DNA from: Chloroflexota bacterium | Lineage (GTDB): Bacteria > Chloroflexota > Limnocylindria > Limnocylindrales > Limnocylindraceae | Assembly: GCA_009692905.1 (NCBI GenBank) | Contig: SHYI01000064.1 | Coordinates: 1-5,789, forward strand | DNA: 5,789 nucleotides | Direction: 5' to 3' | Shown here: in pieces, positions 5,653 through 5,789 of the stretch | Layout of the letters: each line of letters starts with the position of its first letter | Position numbering within the stretch: the stretch's first letter is position 1 | Translations under genes and position numbers: made by a program | The notes under the pieces: generated by a model | Database searches by the model: none | The model's input: the letters and a program-made list of their open reading frames with translations, nothing else | Told to the model about the DNA's origin: nothing

Positions 5653-5789
5653 TTACGGCTTGCGTACAACCTCAACACCGGCCCAATCAATCGGCGCCGC
5701 AACAGCAGCCTCAGGCTTGCGTACGCGCACCCGCACTTCGTGCACGGTCGCTCCGCTCGTTGCAACAACCTCCATCGCGGCGTCGGCGA
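5653..5789 (-). CDS. folB: Probable dihydroneopterin aldolase (FolB), C-terminal fragment; 5' part beyond right edge
   Basis: The last 44 codons and a TAA stop (5655-5653) are present, reading leftward from the window edge. The peptide includes TVHEVRVRVRKPEAA and ends DWAGVEVVRKP. This matches the end of the tunnelling-fold dihydroneopterin aldolase family: a basic beta strand, a conserved Lys-Pro (E. coli FolB has SKPGAV here; the Lys, residue 24 of the fragment, would be the catalytic one), then a final strand of the GVxIxR type. The enzyme makes 6-hydroxymethyl-dihydropterin in folate synthesis; proteins of about 120 aa are usual, so roughly a third is seen. It is convergent with htrA, separated by 18 bp, and functionally unrelated to it. 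The call rests on a short segment; another tunnelling-fold pterin enzyme is the main alternative. Confidence 0.68.
   Translation of the reverse strand, partial: ADAAMEVVATSGATVHEVRVRVRKPEAAVAAPIDWAGVEVVRKP

Noticed and set aside
5657..5724. Direct repeat GGCTTGCGTAC at 5657-5667 and 5714-5724
   Set aside because: Both copies encode Val-Arg-Lys-Pro in the FolB frame. Similar peptide and codon use explain the match, and there are only two copies.
1..5789. CRISPR arrays, tRNA or rRNA genes, insertion sequences, attachment sites, toxin-antitoxin or defence genes
   Set aside because: The window is filled by ordinary chromosomal genes with no free space for RNA genes. I saw no regularly spaced repeats, transposase motifs or terminal inverted repeats.

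Overview
The window carries six protein-coding genes on about 5.8 kb, with almost no spare DNA. Two are cut by the window edges. Base composition is fairly high in G+C, with many C/G-ending codons mixed with T-ending ones (gtt, att, ctt). The HtrA protease has a basic cytoplasmic leader and one membrane anchor instead of a cleavable signal peptide. The genes opening the two divergent units lack Shine-Dalgarno (SD) sequences, while the downstream genes have strong ones. Together this suggests a high-GC bacterium of the Actinomycetota or Chloroflexota kind. That placement is inference; no marker here fixes the phylum.

Layout. Leftward unit: a large-subunit-type malic enzyme (1881 to 145), then after 25 bp and a strong SD the first 39 codons of an NAD(P) transhydrogenase alpha subunit (119 to the left edge). 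A 42-bp divergent spacer (1882-1923) follows. Rightward unit: an OmpR-family response regulator (1924-2652), a membrane histidine kinase (2649-4403 in my reading) and an HtrA/DegP-type serine protease with one PDZ domain (4396-5634). All three are overlapped or coupled. Converging on this unit from the right edge is the C-terminal third of a probable dihydroneopterin aldolase, FolB (5653-5789, minus strand).

How they work together. The malic enzyme makes pyruvate plus reduced nicotinamide cofactor from malate, and the transhydrogenase exchanges reducing power between NADH and NADPH, so the leftward unit looks like a redox-balancing operon. The rightward unit has the same gene order as mycobacterial mprA-mprB-pepD: regulator, sensor kinase, then membrane-anchored protease. 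An envelope-stress circuit is the natural reading, with the kinase sensing outside the membrane and HtrA handling misfolded exported protein.

I did not find a new multi-gene system. The points most worth a second look are: (i) the kinase has no ATG, GTG or TTG able to encode its whole first membrane helix, but does have a well-placed SD before a CTG overlapping the regulator's stop codon; (ii) the 42-bp spacer seems to hold two opposed -10 elements that would give leaderless or nearly leaderless mRNAs, with a 12-bp inverted repeat between them; (iii) the malic enzyme has an Asp-Ser-Lys cofactor motif that resembles NADP enzymes.
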